Part shown: one piece after another, positions 1-8,721 of the stretch
Position numbering within the stretch: position 1 is the first letter of the stretch
Layout: the number at the start of each line of letters is the position of its first letter
NCBI GenBank assembly: GCA_900642245.1
Contig: CAAAJI010000168.1
Coordinates: 22,793-54,222, forward strand
Direction: 5' to 3'
DNA length: 31,430 bases
Source of the DNA: Fragilaria radians
Taxonomy: Eukaryota; Bacillariophyta; Fragilariophyceae; Fragilariales; Fragilariaceae
Program-made: the position numbers and the translations under genes
The notes under the pieces: generated by a model
Seen by the model: only the letters and a program-made list of their open reading frames with translations
Told to the model about the DNA's origin: nothing
The model's database searches: none

Positions 1-1534
1 ACGAAGAATGATAAAGACAGATGGAAATATCTTTTTGGCCATCCTACGAAATAACAATACCATGGTAAAAATTGAACAAAGGAATAAGTAGAAGCAAGTT
101 CAAGGAGAAAGATTAGCTTATTCTAGAAAAGTAATTTATTAGTCTCACAATTTACACAAAATAATATTTTTAACATAGCTTAATATTAATCTAGAATTCT
201 TTATTCTACTAATTTTTAAACACAATTTTTGGAAATAAAAGTAGTCAGTTAAACCAAACTATACTAGTGGCATTTCCGATACTTTCTTGTACTAGTGTTT
301 CATAAAATCTCTCATACTGATGCAATTAAACTTCTCAAAGTCCATTTCATAGACGGATAATTGCCCATGATACAAAGCATTATCTCTTTGTTTCATACAC
401 CGTGGCATGTCAAAGTATTTACTCAACGACATCATTAATTTAGATAATGATTCTGCGATTGAAGAATTCAAATGACTATTCCTACCTAATTTTTGCTTTC
501 GAAACAAAGTTGCGAACATAATTTTTCTTGTTGATCAAGCATCCTCTCTAGTCTGATGTTCAACCGTCTAGCTTTTAACTTTTCGCAAGTCTGGTCATCC
601 ACCATTTTTGTCGTATTAAAAAAAGGTTACGAAGGAAAGGGCATCAATAAAAAGTCAGTCTGGCCACCAAGTATCACATGAAACTCCAGGAATTGTTCGG
701 AAATAAATGGGTGAAGATTAATGAGTTCCACTAAGCGTTAATGACAAGCTATTACATGTGAATGATACCTAAGTGTATCAATAACCATGTTGGTATATGT
801 CATAGATTGATTAGTGGTCTATTAAACATTTCCAATAGGCAGAATGACGCCTAGACATATGCCATGGAGTGATTAAAATCAATAATTTCATTCAAAATCT
901 CAAGCACTGGAGTAGAGAATCACTGGACGATTTGATTAGAAGTAAGCATTTAGAATATGCTCCTTAAGCGTAAAGTAATCCTGGAAGTTGTTTTTCAGTA
1001 TTGGACTTTATCTAATACCAAAAGCAATTTCATTTAAGGAATGGAAACGCATTGAATGGGAGCTTCAACCTTTACAAATAACGTAAGAGGTATTAAGGCA
1101 GTAAGGACTGCAATCAAAATCTATACATTAATTTTCTTCCATTGCAACCAAGCATTGTGCCTGGCTATAGTCACACCACAGGATGACATGATAGTAGCAA
1201 TCTCCTACGAGAATACTACACATTTGACCTAGCATGTTGGAGTATCTAATAACGAAGGAGGACATGATTGATTGTAAAGTAAATTGAGCTTTCCCTGTAA
1301 AGTATACCAGCAACTAAAGCTATTGAACCTCACCGTCTGCCCAAAAAATTACTCTCAGTACAGTCACATCGTTGAAGATTTATTTCATCAAAAAATGAGT
1401 GCGAAAAATAAATGAAAATATTCAGTCTACGTCATTTTAAGCGCTCCCTTCTTTTTCACTCCATTTCAAGTTTTTTCTATTTATTCACAGCGATCACCGA
1501 AACGAGGAAGTTTGCACGATAACCGACTAAGAAA
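1..1534. other. gene-free left flank
   Basis: I see no supportable gene here. The longest frames are short (75 codons at 292-519 and 61 codons at 1128-1313, both minus), match no family I know, and sit in AT-rich sequence. On the minus strand a 39-codon frame (486-605) with an amphipathic, Lys/Arg/Glu-rich sequence overlaps the 292-519 frame in a different register. No GT-AG pair I tried joins the two without a stop codon, so I treat them as chance or decayed coding DNA. The last 100 bases before 1535 presumably hold the 5' UTR and promoter of the sulfotransferase gene; I see no clear promoter element. Confidence 0.5.
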
Positions 1535-2711
1535 ATGCCTTCCAAAGAAAACCGTGCGGCTGATCTTGCAGCAATGAATTTTGAACCCGGAAGTTGGCAG
1601 GAAGTGGCGTTTGAAATGTATGCTGGATCGTTTGTTGCCTTTACACATGTCGTCTACTTCATGAAGCAGTTTGTGGAAGACTATTTAAGTAAACCATTTC
1701 GGAAAGTCCTAGGCCTGAAGCTAAAGCCAAAGTCTAGGTCACGTCTGAGGAATGGAAAAAATCATACATTGAAGGTAGTTGGAGTCGGTTTTGGAAGGAC
1801 AGGGACGGTAAGTTCTTTGGCCGATAGTCTATATTGGTCATGACTAGAGAATATCCCATTTCATCTAACATCGAGGAAATCTTCAGTACTCATTAGCTCT
1901 TGCACTGGAGGAGCTTGGATTTCCTACACTCCACACGCAACACCTATATGAAAATGACGAAATTTTCGAAATGTGGACAAATAATGTCTTTCAACCATCA
2001 ATAAATTCGGGTCAAGCTTTATTGGGTGATCCGGATTTAGATTTGATTGTTTCATATGGGTTCCAAGCAACAATGGATCTTCCTATGGCGTTATATTATG
2101 AAAAGGTGCTAAAGCAATACCCGGATTGTAAGTTTATCTTGACGACTAGAGAGAGTTCCTTGGCTTGGTTCAAAAGCTGGAAAGTAATGGCAAATGCGAT
2201 AGTGCAGCCAGCTAAAGTTGGAGGATATTTCTTCACAAATGTCAATCGAATTTTTCTATATTTACGGTGGCTCTTTTCAGTGATAAACAAAGATTCAAAA
2301 TATTTGACTTTTGAGTCTCTGCCGCTACCTGATCAAATTGAAGCAGCTTCAATTGCTTCCTATGAGGAGCACAATGCTAATGTAAGAGCGAGAATACCGC
2401 CACGAAAGTTGCTGGAATATAATGTGAGAGACGGATGGAAGCCTTTATGCCAATTCTTGGAGGTAAAGTCATGTCCCTCCATACCGTTTCCCAAGACGAA
2501 TTCCGCTCGATCTGTTCAAACACAAGCTATTGTTTCAACAATAGCAATTATAGGGATAACTTCTTTTGTACTTTTATTCTTGGTTGCTTGCACATTTCAG
2601 AGAATAACGGGAGCTACGTTTTGTCGATGGCTTCATTTGAAATACCTATCATTTTTGGCAACAGTGAGTTACTTGAAATCTTCAAATCCCAACAATGGGA
2701 AGAATGCTTAA
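1535..2711 (+). CDS. Sulfotransfer_4-type sulfotransferase with C-terminal membrane helix (2 exons)
   Basis: Predicted to transfer sulfate from PAPS to an unknown acceptor. Exons are 1535-1807 and 1887-2711, joined across a 79-nt GTAAGT...CAG intron, giving 365 aa. The splice falls directly after GVGFGRTGT (residues 83-91) and continues YSLALALEELG. This rebuilds the 5'-phosphosulfate loop G-x-G-R-T-G-T-x-S-L of the P-loop sulfotransferase family that Pfam calls Sulfotransfer_4. The 3'-phosphate-binding segment is CKFILTTRESSLAWFKSW (R179, S188). The family's late motifs follow: a Gly-Trp-x-Pro-Leu-Cys block (DGWKPLC, 274-280), then FLE and PFPKTN (291-296). Residues 304-327 form a strong hydrophobic helix with a short basic tail, so it is probably a tail-anchored endomembrane enzyme. 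The start codon is the first ATG in frame. Family call is secure; substrate unknown. Confidence 0.88.
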
Positions 2712-3376
2712 TCTGAGCTGAATGATAAAAGTCATACATAAACTAGTGTAAAATACCTCCTTCCAATGTTGCCTGTTCAACATGCATTTATACATTTGAG
2801 GCCTCAATTGTCACTTTTGTTCTCCTGGTTGATGAGCAGAAAGGCATTAGATTAATATTTGTTGAGTAGAAAGATAGATTCCCTCTCAGATTGGTGGATT
2901 GCAAACTGGGTCAGCATCTAACTTGGAAAATGTGCAAACATGCGGCTGAATGGTACAATAAAGATCAGATTGGAGAAACATCTCAAATTTTGATTTATGG
3001 TTGGCAACATGGTTACTTTACCTACTTTATGCAGGGTCAACTAATTGAAAGGTAAGGCATTGTGTTGACTTATTTTCCTGTAAAGCAATTCTTTTTTCGT
3101 CTGTTTTTTCTTAGTATTTCATCTAGCTAAAAATTAATTACAATATGCTGAGATTGTTGCAATCAAGTGCTTTTTCCTTCATGTCATTGGATTGAAAAAT
3201 CTTTAAAGGACTAGCATCTTTGCTATGCATTCTTTCTCAACATTGAACAATGAAATTTCGAACACTTCAAGTAACGACCATAATTAGTTGCCGGTAAGAT
3301 AAACAAAAATTCGAGATCGATAATCATCAGACGGCATGTTTCTATTCGCTCTTGAAACCTTTGAAGAAACATCGCA
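2712..3376. other. intergenic spacer between sulfotransferase and SET genes
   Basis: This AT-rich spacer holds the 3' UTR of the sulfotransferase and the promoter/5' UTR of the SET gene. One stop-free stretch of about 55 codons occurs on the plus strand near 2870-3050 with protein-like composition (Trp, Tyr, His, Cys rich), but it has no upstream ATG, no recognisable family and no splice partner that I could find. I see no repeat or RNA gene. Confidence 0.4.
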
Positions 3377-4795
3377 TTGCACACAATCTCTTGGCCAAGT
3401 AATAGCGTGACTATGACGATAAATGCAAAAGTATCCACTTTTTGGATATCAATTGTAGTGATTTTCATGGCGATTGCGATCCATGTATTCAAACGTTCGT
3501 ATTTGTCAGATGAAAAGTTAAGTCGATCACAGAAGGAGACAGAGAATCATAATCCCATGGCCGCTAAGTTATCAGCATTTCAAAAATGGTTCTTGGAAAA
3601 TGGAGGCTACATGTCTCCTCATTTGTCATTATTGGCACCGCCTTCAGCAGTTCAGTATGGGAACGGCTTACAAGTAATTTCAGAGGAAATTCGTCAAGGG
3701 GAGAAGATTCTTGCAATTCCTCGAGATATGATTCTAACAGCGTCATTGACTTTCATCCCAGAAGACGAGGACCTTAATGAGATCTTGGTAGAAAAACAAG
3801 ATATTGATCTTGCATGGATTCTCATGACGGAATGTGAAAAAGGCTCGAGCAGTCGTTGGTATCCATACATGGAAATCTTGCCGAGTGATATCCCACGATT
3901 GTCAACATTTTCCGATAAGGAACGAGCTTGGTTGCAAGATGACAATGGAATGGCTCGTTGGGGAGCTCAACAGCGGGAGGAATTGCACAGAATTTACATG
4001 AAACTGATTTTGCCGCTAGTAAAAGACAAGGTTAACATCGCTACAACTCAAAGCGAGAATGAACGAGTAGAGTCTTGTTGGACCGAGTTTGCCTTTTGTC
4101 GGTTCGTTGCCATTTCAACATCTCGTGCTATGATTCTTCAAGGAAAGAAATATTTGACTCCCATGGCAGATATGATCAATCATGCTCCTCGTCTTTCTCA
4201 GAAAGGAGGAGAGGATCAACAGAAGGATGGGAATTTCCAAGATATGGCTATCGGCTCCACTTTATCATTCGAAACGTTCCACAAGTGGAACGAAGGCGGT
4301 GACCTTCTCGAAGTTTATGCTGACCGAAACATGTCGGTAGGTGATGTAGCTCTTGAAGAATATGGGGCTCTGGACAATAGTTTGTATATCACGTCGTTTG
4401 GCTTTGTGCCAAGAGATAATCCATTTCACTGCGTGATGCTACTTCTTCCTGATAATTACCCTGGTTTGGACCATGATGAATCCCCTGAAGTGTGTGTCCA
4501 TCGCGATGGAACGATTTTAGATTGGGAGTGGGACAAGCATCATTCACTTCCCAAAGATTATGTTAGCAAACGTATCTGGATTCGTGAAGAGGCAAAACGT
4601 CAGTTGAGCTCACGTCCGACAACATTGAACCATGACGAAACCTTATTGATTGAACTAGACACATATTTTTCCAATGAAAAGGATAAACAAAACAATCAAG
4701 AGGTTTGGGAAGGAAATAGATTCGACCAATTGAAAGTGGCACTTACATTCCGCATTGAGGAGAAGAAGGTTTTAACATTTCTCGCACATAACTGA
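3377..4795 (+). CDS. membrane-anchored SET-domain protein lysine methyltransferase (Rubisco LSMT/SETD3 type)
   Basis: 472 aa without an intron. Predicted to methylate lysine (or histidine, as SETD3 does) on a non-histone protein using S-adenosylmethionine. Residues 20-38 are a hydrophobic signal anchor, followed by a hydrophilic linker and then the split SET domain: YGNGLQV (94-100), the family's insert region with DLAWILM (144-150) and WYPYMEILP (161-169), then the SAM/active-site block PMADMINHAP (262-271, Asn-His at 268-269) and EEYGALDNSLYITSFGF (327-343). The C-terminal 70 residues fit the LSMT substrate-binding domain and end in the typical FRIEEKKVLTFL helix (458-469). M13 (base 3413), just before the anchor, is an alternative start. 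The N-terminal anchor is unusual, since plant LSMT is stromal and SETD3 cytosolic. The gene converges on RPS2 with a 173-bp gap. Confidence 0.88.
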   Translation: MHTISWPSNSVTMTINAKVSTFWISIVVIFMAIAIHVFKRSYLSDEKLSRSQKETENHNPMAAKLSAFQKWFLENGGYMSPHLSLLAPPSAVQYGNGLQVISEEIRQGEKILAIPRDMILTASLTFIPEDEDLNEILVEKQDIDLAWILMTECEKGSSSRWYPYMEILPSDIPRLSTFSDKERAWLQDDNGMARWGAQQREELHRIYMKLILPLVKDKVNIATTQSENERVESCWTEFAFCRFVAISTSRAMILQGKKYLTPMADMINHAPRLSQKGGEDQQKDGNFQDMAIGSTLSFETFHKWNEGGDLLEVYADRNMSVGDVALEEYGALDNSLYITSFGFVPRDNPFHCVMLLLPDNYPGLDHDESPEVCVHRDGTILDWEWDKHHSLPKDYVSKRIWIREEAKRQLSSRPTTLNHDETLLIELDTYFSNEKDKQNNQEVWEGNRFDQLKVALTFRIEEKKVLTFLAHN

Positions 4796-4968
4796 TAGTG
4801 TAACATACATTAAACTTAGAGAATATATTCGAAAGAAGAAAAGTAAATGGGTTAAATTTTAAAATAAATGACTTAAGTAGACAGAAGACTGGCCGAATAA
4901 GGAGGCCGCGCACACCCATCCGTGCTTATCTTTATATCAGTACTTTCCAAATGAAAATAAAATCTTGA

Positions 4969-5763
4969 TTAGGCAATTCGCTTCTTCGCCAAGAAGTCGG
5001 TGTGTTCTTGGTAAGGGGCAGGAAGAAGAATGTTACGCTTCCAGAGCTCAGGTGTCAAATAGGAGTATGTGTTGCGCAGCGCAAAATACAGAGCTTTGAT
5101 GTAGTTTCCAGTTGTACGGGTGTGACCAGTAGTAGATGTGTAGCAATCATCAACACCAGCCATGTGCAACAGCTTCTTTCCAACAGGGGAAGACACGAGT
5201 CCGGTTCCACGAGGAGCTGGAATGAGACGCACAGAAACGGAGGCACACTTTCCAGTTACCTTGCAAGGAACGGTATGTGGAAGACCTGATGTACGACCCC
5301 AGTAACCACGACGGACAGGAGCCACAGATAATTTTGCGGCCGTGATAGCTCCACGAATGGAAGTAGCAACTTCAGAAGCACATTTAACTCCAAGGCCAAC
5401 ATGTCCGGCGCTGTCACCAAGAGCAACAAAGGCCTTGAATCGAGTTCGCTGACCAGCGGAAGATTGCTTTTGGACAGGCATGATCTTCATTACTTCATCA
5501 TGGAGCTTGTCCTTGAGAAAATAGTCGATGATTTCAGCCTCCTTTACAGGGAGTGAATAAAGGAAAATTTCTTCAATAGATCCAATCTTTCCTTCCTTCA
5601 CCAAACGCCCAAGCTTGGTCACAGGAGTCCACACATTTTCGTCACGTCCACCCTCTCGGCCACGACCACCACCACGGCCTCGGCCTCCTCGGCCACGACC
5701 TTCACCACGTCCACCTCGACCAAAACCGCCGCGTCCGCGACCTTCACGATTGCCTCCTTCCAT
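4969..5763 (-). CDS. RPS2: 40S ribosomal protein S2 (uS5)
   Basis: 264 aa, intronless in the coding part. A core component of the small cytosolic ribosomal subunit, at the mRNA entry/decoding side. An Arg-Gly-rich tail (residues 7-40, many GRGRGG repeats) is typical of eukaryotic S2. The WTPVTKLGRLV segment (45-55) follows, then the S5 N-terminal dsRBD-like domain (about 88-150, with GQRTRFKAFVALGD) and the S5 C-terminal fold (about 168-240, with LIPAPRGTGLV and TTGHTRTTGNY). Length and domain order match animal and plant S2, with no missing part. Its codon use and GC content are visibly higher than those of the surrounding spacers, as expected for a highly expressed gene. The start is the first in-frame ATG and gives a complete N-terminus. 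Confidence 0.98.
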   Translation of the reverse strand: MEGGNREGRGRGGFGRGGRGEGRGRGGRGRGGGRGREGGRDENVWTPVTKLGRLVKEGKIGSIEEIFLYSLPVKEAEIIDYFLKDKLHDEVMKIMPVQKQSSAGQRTRFKAFVALGDSAGHVGLGVKCASEVATSIRGAITAAKLSVAPVRRGYWGRTSGLPHTVPCKVTGKCASVSVRLIPAPRGTGLVSSPVGKKLLHMAGVDDCYTSTTGHTRTTGNYIKALYFALRNTYSYLTPELWKRNILLPAPYQEHTDFLAKKRIA

Positions 5764-7201
5764 CTTTCGTTTCTAAAATTTTTACTTGGAGTTGTGCGCA
5801 CAGTGCGAGGAATTTTTAGGGCTCTACTTCATTTCAAAGTTTGAAGTAACCAGTAAGAGGTTGTTGTCGTCTCGGAATAGCATGTACGGAATTCTGCAAA
5901 AATTGTAAAATTGGGTTCACCAATGATTCCCTTTTCTTGTAGTCTAATCCTATCCCTTAAGGGGATGTATGGTCATTTTGTATGCAATTTTACGTCAACA
6001 TACGACGTGATCATAGATCTTTATGCGGAATCAGGTATCATCCATAATTCCAATCAAATCGACTTCATCTAGGGTATAATCACTACTCTAATGATAGGTA
6101 TAGGCCCTCTAGCATAGCCAGGAGTCCCTGAGCTTCATTTAGCTGCAAACAAATTAAATTCAATAGTAGACAAATATCCCCAATCTATAAGTTTCCCAGA
6201 ACCAGAACACACGCCGGGAAAGATAGATGAAGTCATCAGAACCTTAACAATGAGGAACACCATCAATTACTACAATTGCTCCAAGATAAAAACTTCTTTT
6301 TGTTGGAACAGTAGTCGAATTTAAAGTAGAAAATATAAGTCTACAATATTGTTCATTGATTAGTGAAATAGAAACTGAACAAAGTGATTACAATTTTAGT
6401 GAACGCCATAATTCTAGAAGAAGGCTACTTTAATCCCCACAAATAAAAAGTCATAGCATTAAGACCCCTCCCCCCAAGATACACGTTGCAGTATTTTATT
6501 TTTGTCGCCAACAAATATTGCAAAATGTGATTTACTCAGAAGAATAAAGTACCTTTAAGTTGTTAAGGTCAAGAAAAATAAAGCTTGAATGATTTCCAAG
6601 CCATCAGAAGGACGTCGTAAAAGTAATAAGAAAATTGCTGAAACTAACTAACATCTATCCAATCCAGATTTCAGTAATCAGCTTCAACATCAGCCTAGTG
6701 ACGTACGTATGCAGAGTATCCTTTTGTTGAAAAAATTGGTGCAGCACAAAGACTAGTTGAAACTCCTGAAATAAATTGAAACCTACAAGTAATACAACAA
6801 TATCCTGTATTTTTTTCAATCATACTCTTCACCTAGCATAAGAATAGCACATTTAATGGCTAAAAATTGCCAGACCTTATTTTATGCTGGATCTCCTGCC
6901 TGATGTACGGAGCAATTTTGAGTGTCTCCCAGGAAAGAAAGGCATTGCAGCCGGTGCATCAGACATATATAATATCAAGATCTAGGGGGGAAACAATTTT
7001 TCCAATAGAGGAAGGGAATTGGATGCCTACAATGATGCAAAATTCAACAATTTTTAGTTGTCATGGTGTTTATGTGATCAAGGACGTCGGTCAGAAGAAA
7101 CACTTTTCGACAACCTACGACCAGTAAAAAAATAGCTCCGAAATTCGGGAATTCAATGTTTTAGTTGTACCGTACAGTATTTCATCTGAAACTCATCGGA
7201 T
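5764..7201. other. gene-free spacer with the divergent promoters of RPS2 and HGH1
   Basis: About 1.4 kb between two divergently transcribed genes, so both promoters must lie here; no motif stands out. Two scraps look faintly protein-like. One is a plus-strand frame of about 60 codons near 6125-6320, preceded by an in-frame TAG. The other is an 86-codon frame at 6867-7127. Neither resembles a family I know. The sequence is AT-rich and full of stops in all frames, so I do not call a gene. Confidence 0.4.
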
Positions 7202-8479
7202 ATGACATCTCAACAAGATGATCAACGAGTCTATCAAGATTTGTTGGAATTCCTCCAGTCTCCAAGAGCAGATCTACGAGTTGCTGCTATGGAAGCAATT
7301 CTTGCTGCCAGTACCTCTGAAGTCACGAAAATACTTCTCCAAAGAAATGTAGTTGTTCCATTAGTTAGAAGCTGTTCGCACCCGGATCCCGTTGGCGTAA
7401 CTGCATTGAAAACTTTGTTACATTTAACGTCTAGAGATGAATCCTATGAATCACAGTGTATTGAGGATATGATAGATGCCGGTGCACTGGGGCGAGTGAC
7501 TGAAATTGCATTGTCGTCTTCATCATCGGATGATAATGAAAGTTGGAAAGTCAGAGTAAACTGGAGCTTAGCTCTCATGGCGAATATGACACGAACAGAG
7601 CGAGGTGCTGTTGAGCTTGTGGGGAGAGTATTACCTGATGAAGCAATACAGGAAGCACCTGAAGAAGCATTACCAACCAAGCCAGCTCTCGAGCTATTGT
7701 TGCGGCGTTTCTTAAATGATGCCTATGTTCATTTGGATGATGACGATATAGACGACGCTCAGGATGATTCGAACCTTACAGGAAAATCAAAAATCATAGA
7801 AACTGACACGGCCGAGCTCGAAAGTCGATCTAATGATCCATATCAACATTTTGCTGCGGTTCTTATGAATTCCGCACAAACTGAGGCTGGAAGGCGTTTC
7901 CTCTTGAAACTCATATATCGTGATCATGGGAAAGCCACATGTCTTTTGCAAGCACTACTTCCCTATCTAAAATCGAAAAATCCAATTCGTCGCCGAGGAA
8001 TAGCGGGCACGGTTAAAAATTGTTGCTTGGAAACTGACAGTGCTTGGTGGTTGTTAAATGAAATAAACTTGATTCGACATTTATTGTATCCACTTGCAGG
8101 TCCCGAGGAATTGGATGTTGACGAGAAGCGTGGTCTTGATCCAGATCTTTGGTTGGAGGGTCCAGACAAGGTTCGGGAGCCTGATTCGAAAACTCGTCTC
8201 TACCTTGTGGAATCGATTCTTTTACTCTGTGCAACAGGAAGAAAATCCCGAGAAACAATTCGCTTGGCCAAGACTTATGTTGTACTCAAGTGGGCTGATA
8301 TGGTAGAGGAAGAAGAAAGCGTATCTGAGCGGATCAATGAATGTGTCCAGTATCTCCGAAGAGATGAAGAAGGTATGCCTGAAGGAAGCAGTGACCATTG
8401 CGTCGATGTCGCATTCAGGCCTATAGTTTCATCCACTGCGTCGACAATAGGAAATACTGATTATGATGATGTGGATTGA
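7202..8479 (+). CDS. HGH1: HGH1 homologue (armadillo-type eEF2 folding co-chaperone)
   Basis: 425 aa, single exon. HGH1 (FAM203/BRP16 in animals) is a cytosolic armadillo/HEAT-fold adaptor; in yeast it acts with the chaperonin TRiC/CCT and Hsp90 in folding of elongation factor eEF2. Helical repeats start at residue 10. The HGH1 N-domain block covers about 110-290, and its landmarks DPYQHFAAVLMN (212-223) and the YLKSKNPIRRRGIAGTVKNCC block (255-275) match the family's 'NPxRRxGxxGTxKNCC' signature. The C-terminal domain holds YPLAGPEEL (296-304), the hallmark PDKVREPDSKTR (321-332) and LVESILLLCATG (335-346). An acidic insert at 178-190 and a loose tail after 395 are lineage additions. It converges on the ankyrin/armadillo gene with a 242-bp gap. 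Confidence 0.93.
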   Translation: MTSQQDDQRVYQDLLEFLQSPRADLRVAAMEAILAASTSEVTKILLQRNVVVPLVRSCSHPDPVGVTALKTLLHLTSRDESYESQCIEDMIDAGALGRVTEIALSSSSSDDNESWKVRVNWSLALMANMTRTERGAVELVGRVLPDEAIQEAPEEALPTKPALELLLRRFLNDAYVHLDDDDIDDAQDDSNLTGKSKIIETDTAELESRSNDPYQHFAAVLMNSAQTEAGRRFLLKLIYRDHGKATCLLQALLPYLKSKNPIRRRGIAGTVKNCCLETDSAWWLLNEINLIRHLLYPLAGPEELDVDEKRGLDPDLWLEGPDKVREPDSKTRLYLVESILLLCATGRKSRETIRLAKTYVVLKWADMVEEEESVSERINECVQYLRRDEEGMPEGSSDHCVDVAFRPIVSSTASTIGNTDYDDVD

Positions 8480-8721
8480 TTTTGCCTAAATCTTTCTTAC
8501 AAAAAAGCCTAGCCTTTTCTTAATTCGATGTTTGAAATACATCAACACTAATTATTCTGTTCAATCAGTGAAATTACCCGTTTATTTGACTTTGTAGTGT
8601 GACTACGAAGCCAGGAACAGTCTCTTGACCTAAGATTAACAAAAATATTCATTAAACATATCACTCTAATAGAAACGGAAGAATAGATGCAAACTCATCG
8701 ACATCAGGAATTCTTAGGCAA

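Noticed and set aside
292..605. Two overlapping minus-strand frames (292-519 and 486-605) with some protein-like composition
   Set aside because: No family resemblance; the frames overlap in different registers and the GT-AG pairs tested give a stop at the joint. More likely chance or decayed DNA.
1128..1313. 61-codon minus-strand frame
   Set aside because: Short, no motif, no supporting context, AT-rich surroundings.
2435..2716. 93-codon plus-strand frame overlapping the end of the sulfotransferase
   Set aside because: The sulfotransferase frame itself continues through this stretch with family motifs (PFPKTN) and a membrane helix, so the alternative frame is a shadow.
5002..5289. 95-codon plus-strand frame opposite RPS2
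   Set aside because: Entirely antisense to a highly conserved ribosomal protein gene; a shadow of its codon bias.
6867..7127. 86-codon plus-strand frame before HGH1
   Set aside because: No recognisable domain, ends 75 bp before the HGH1 start in a different frame, and could be 5' UTR or promoter DNA.
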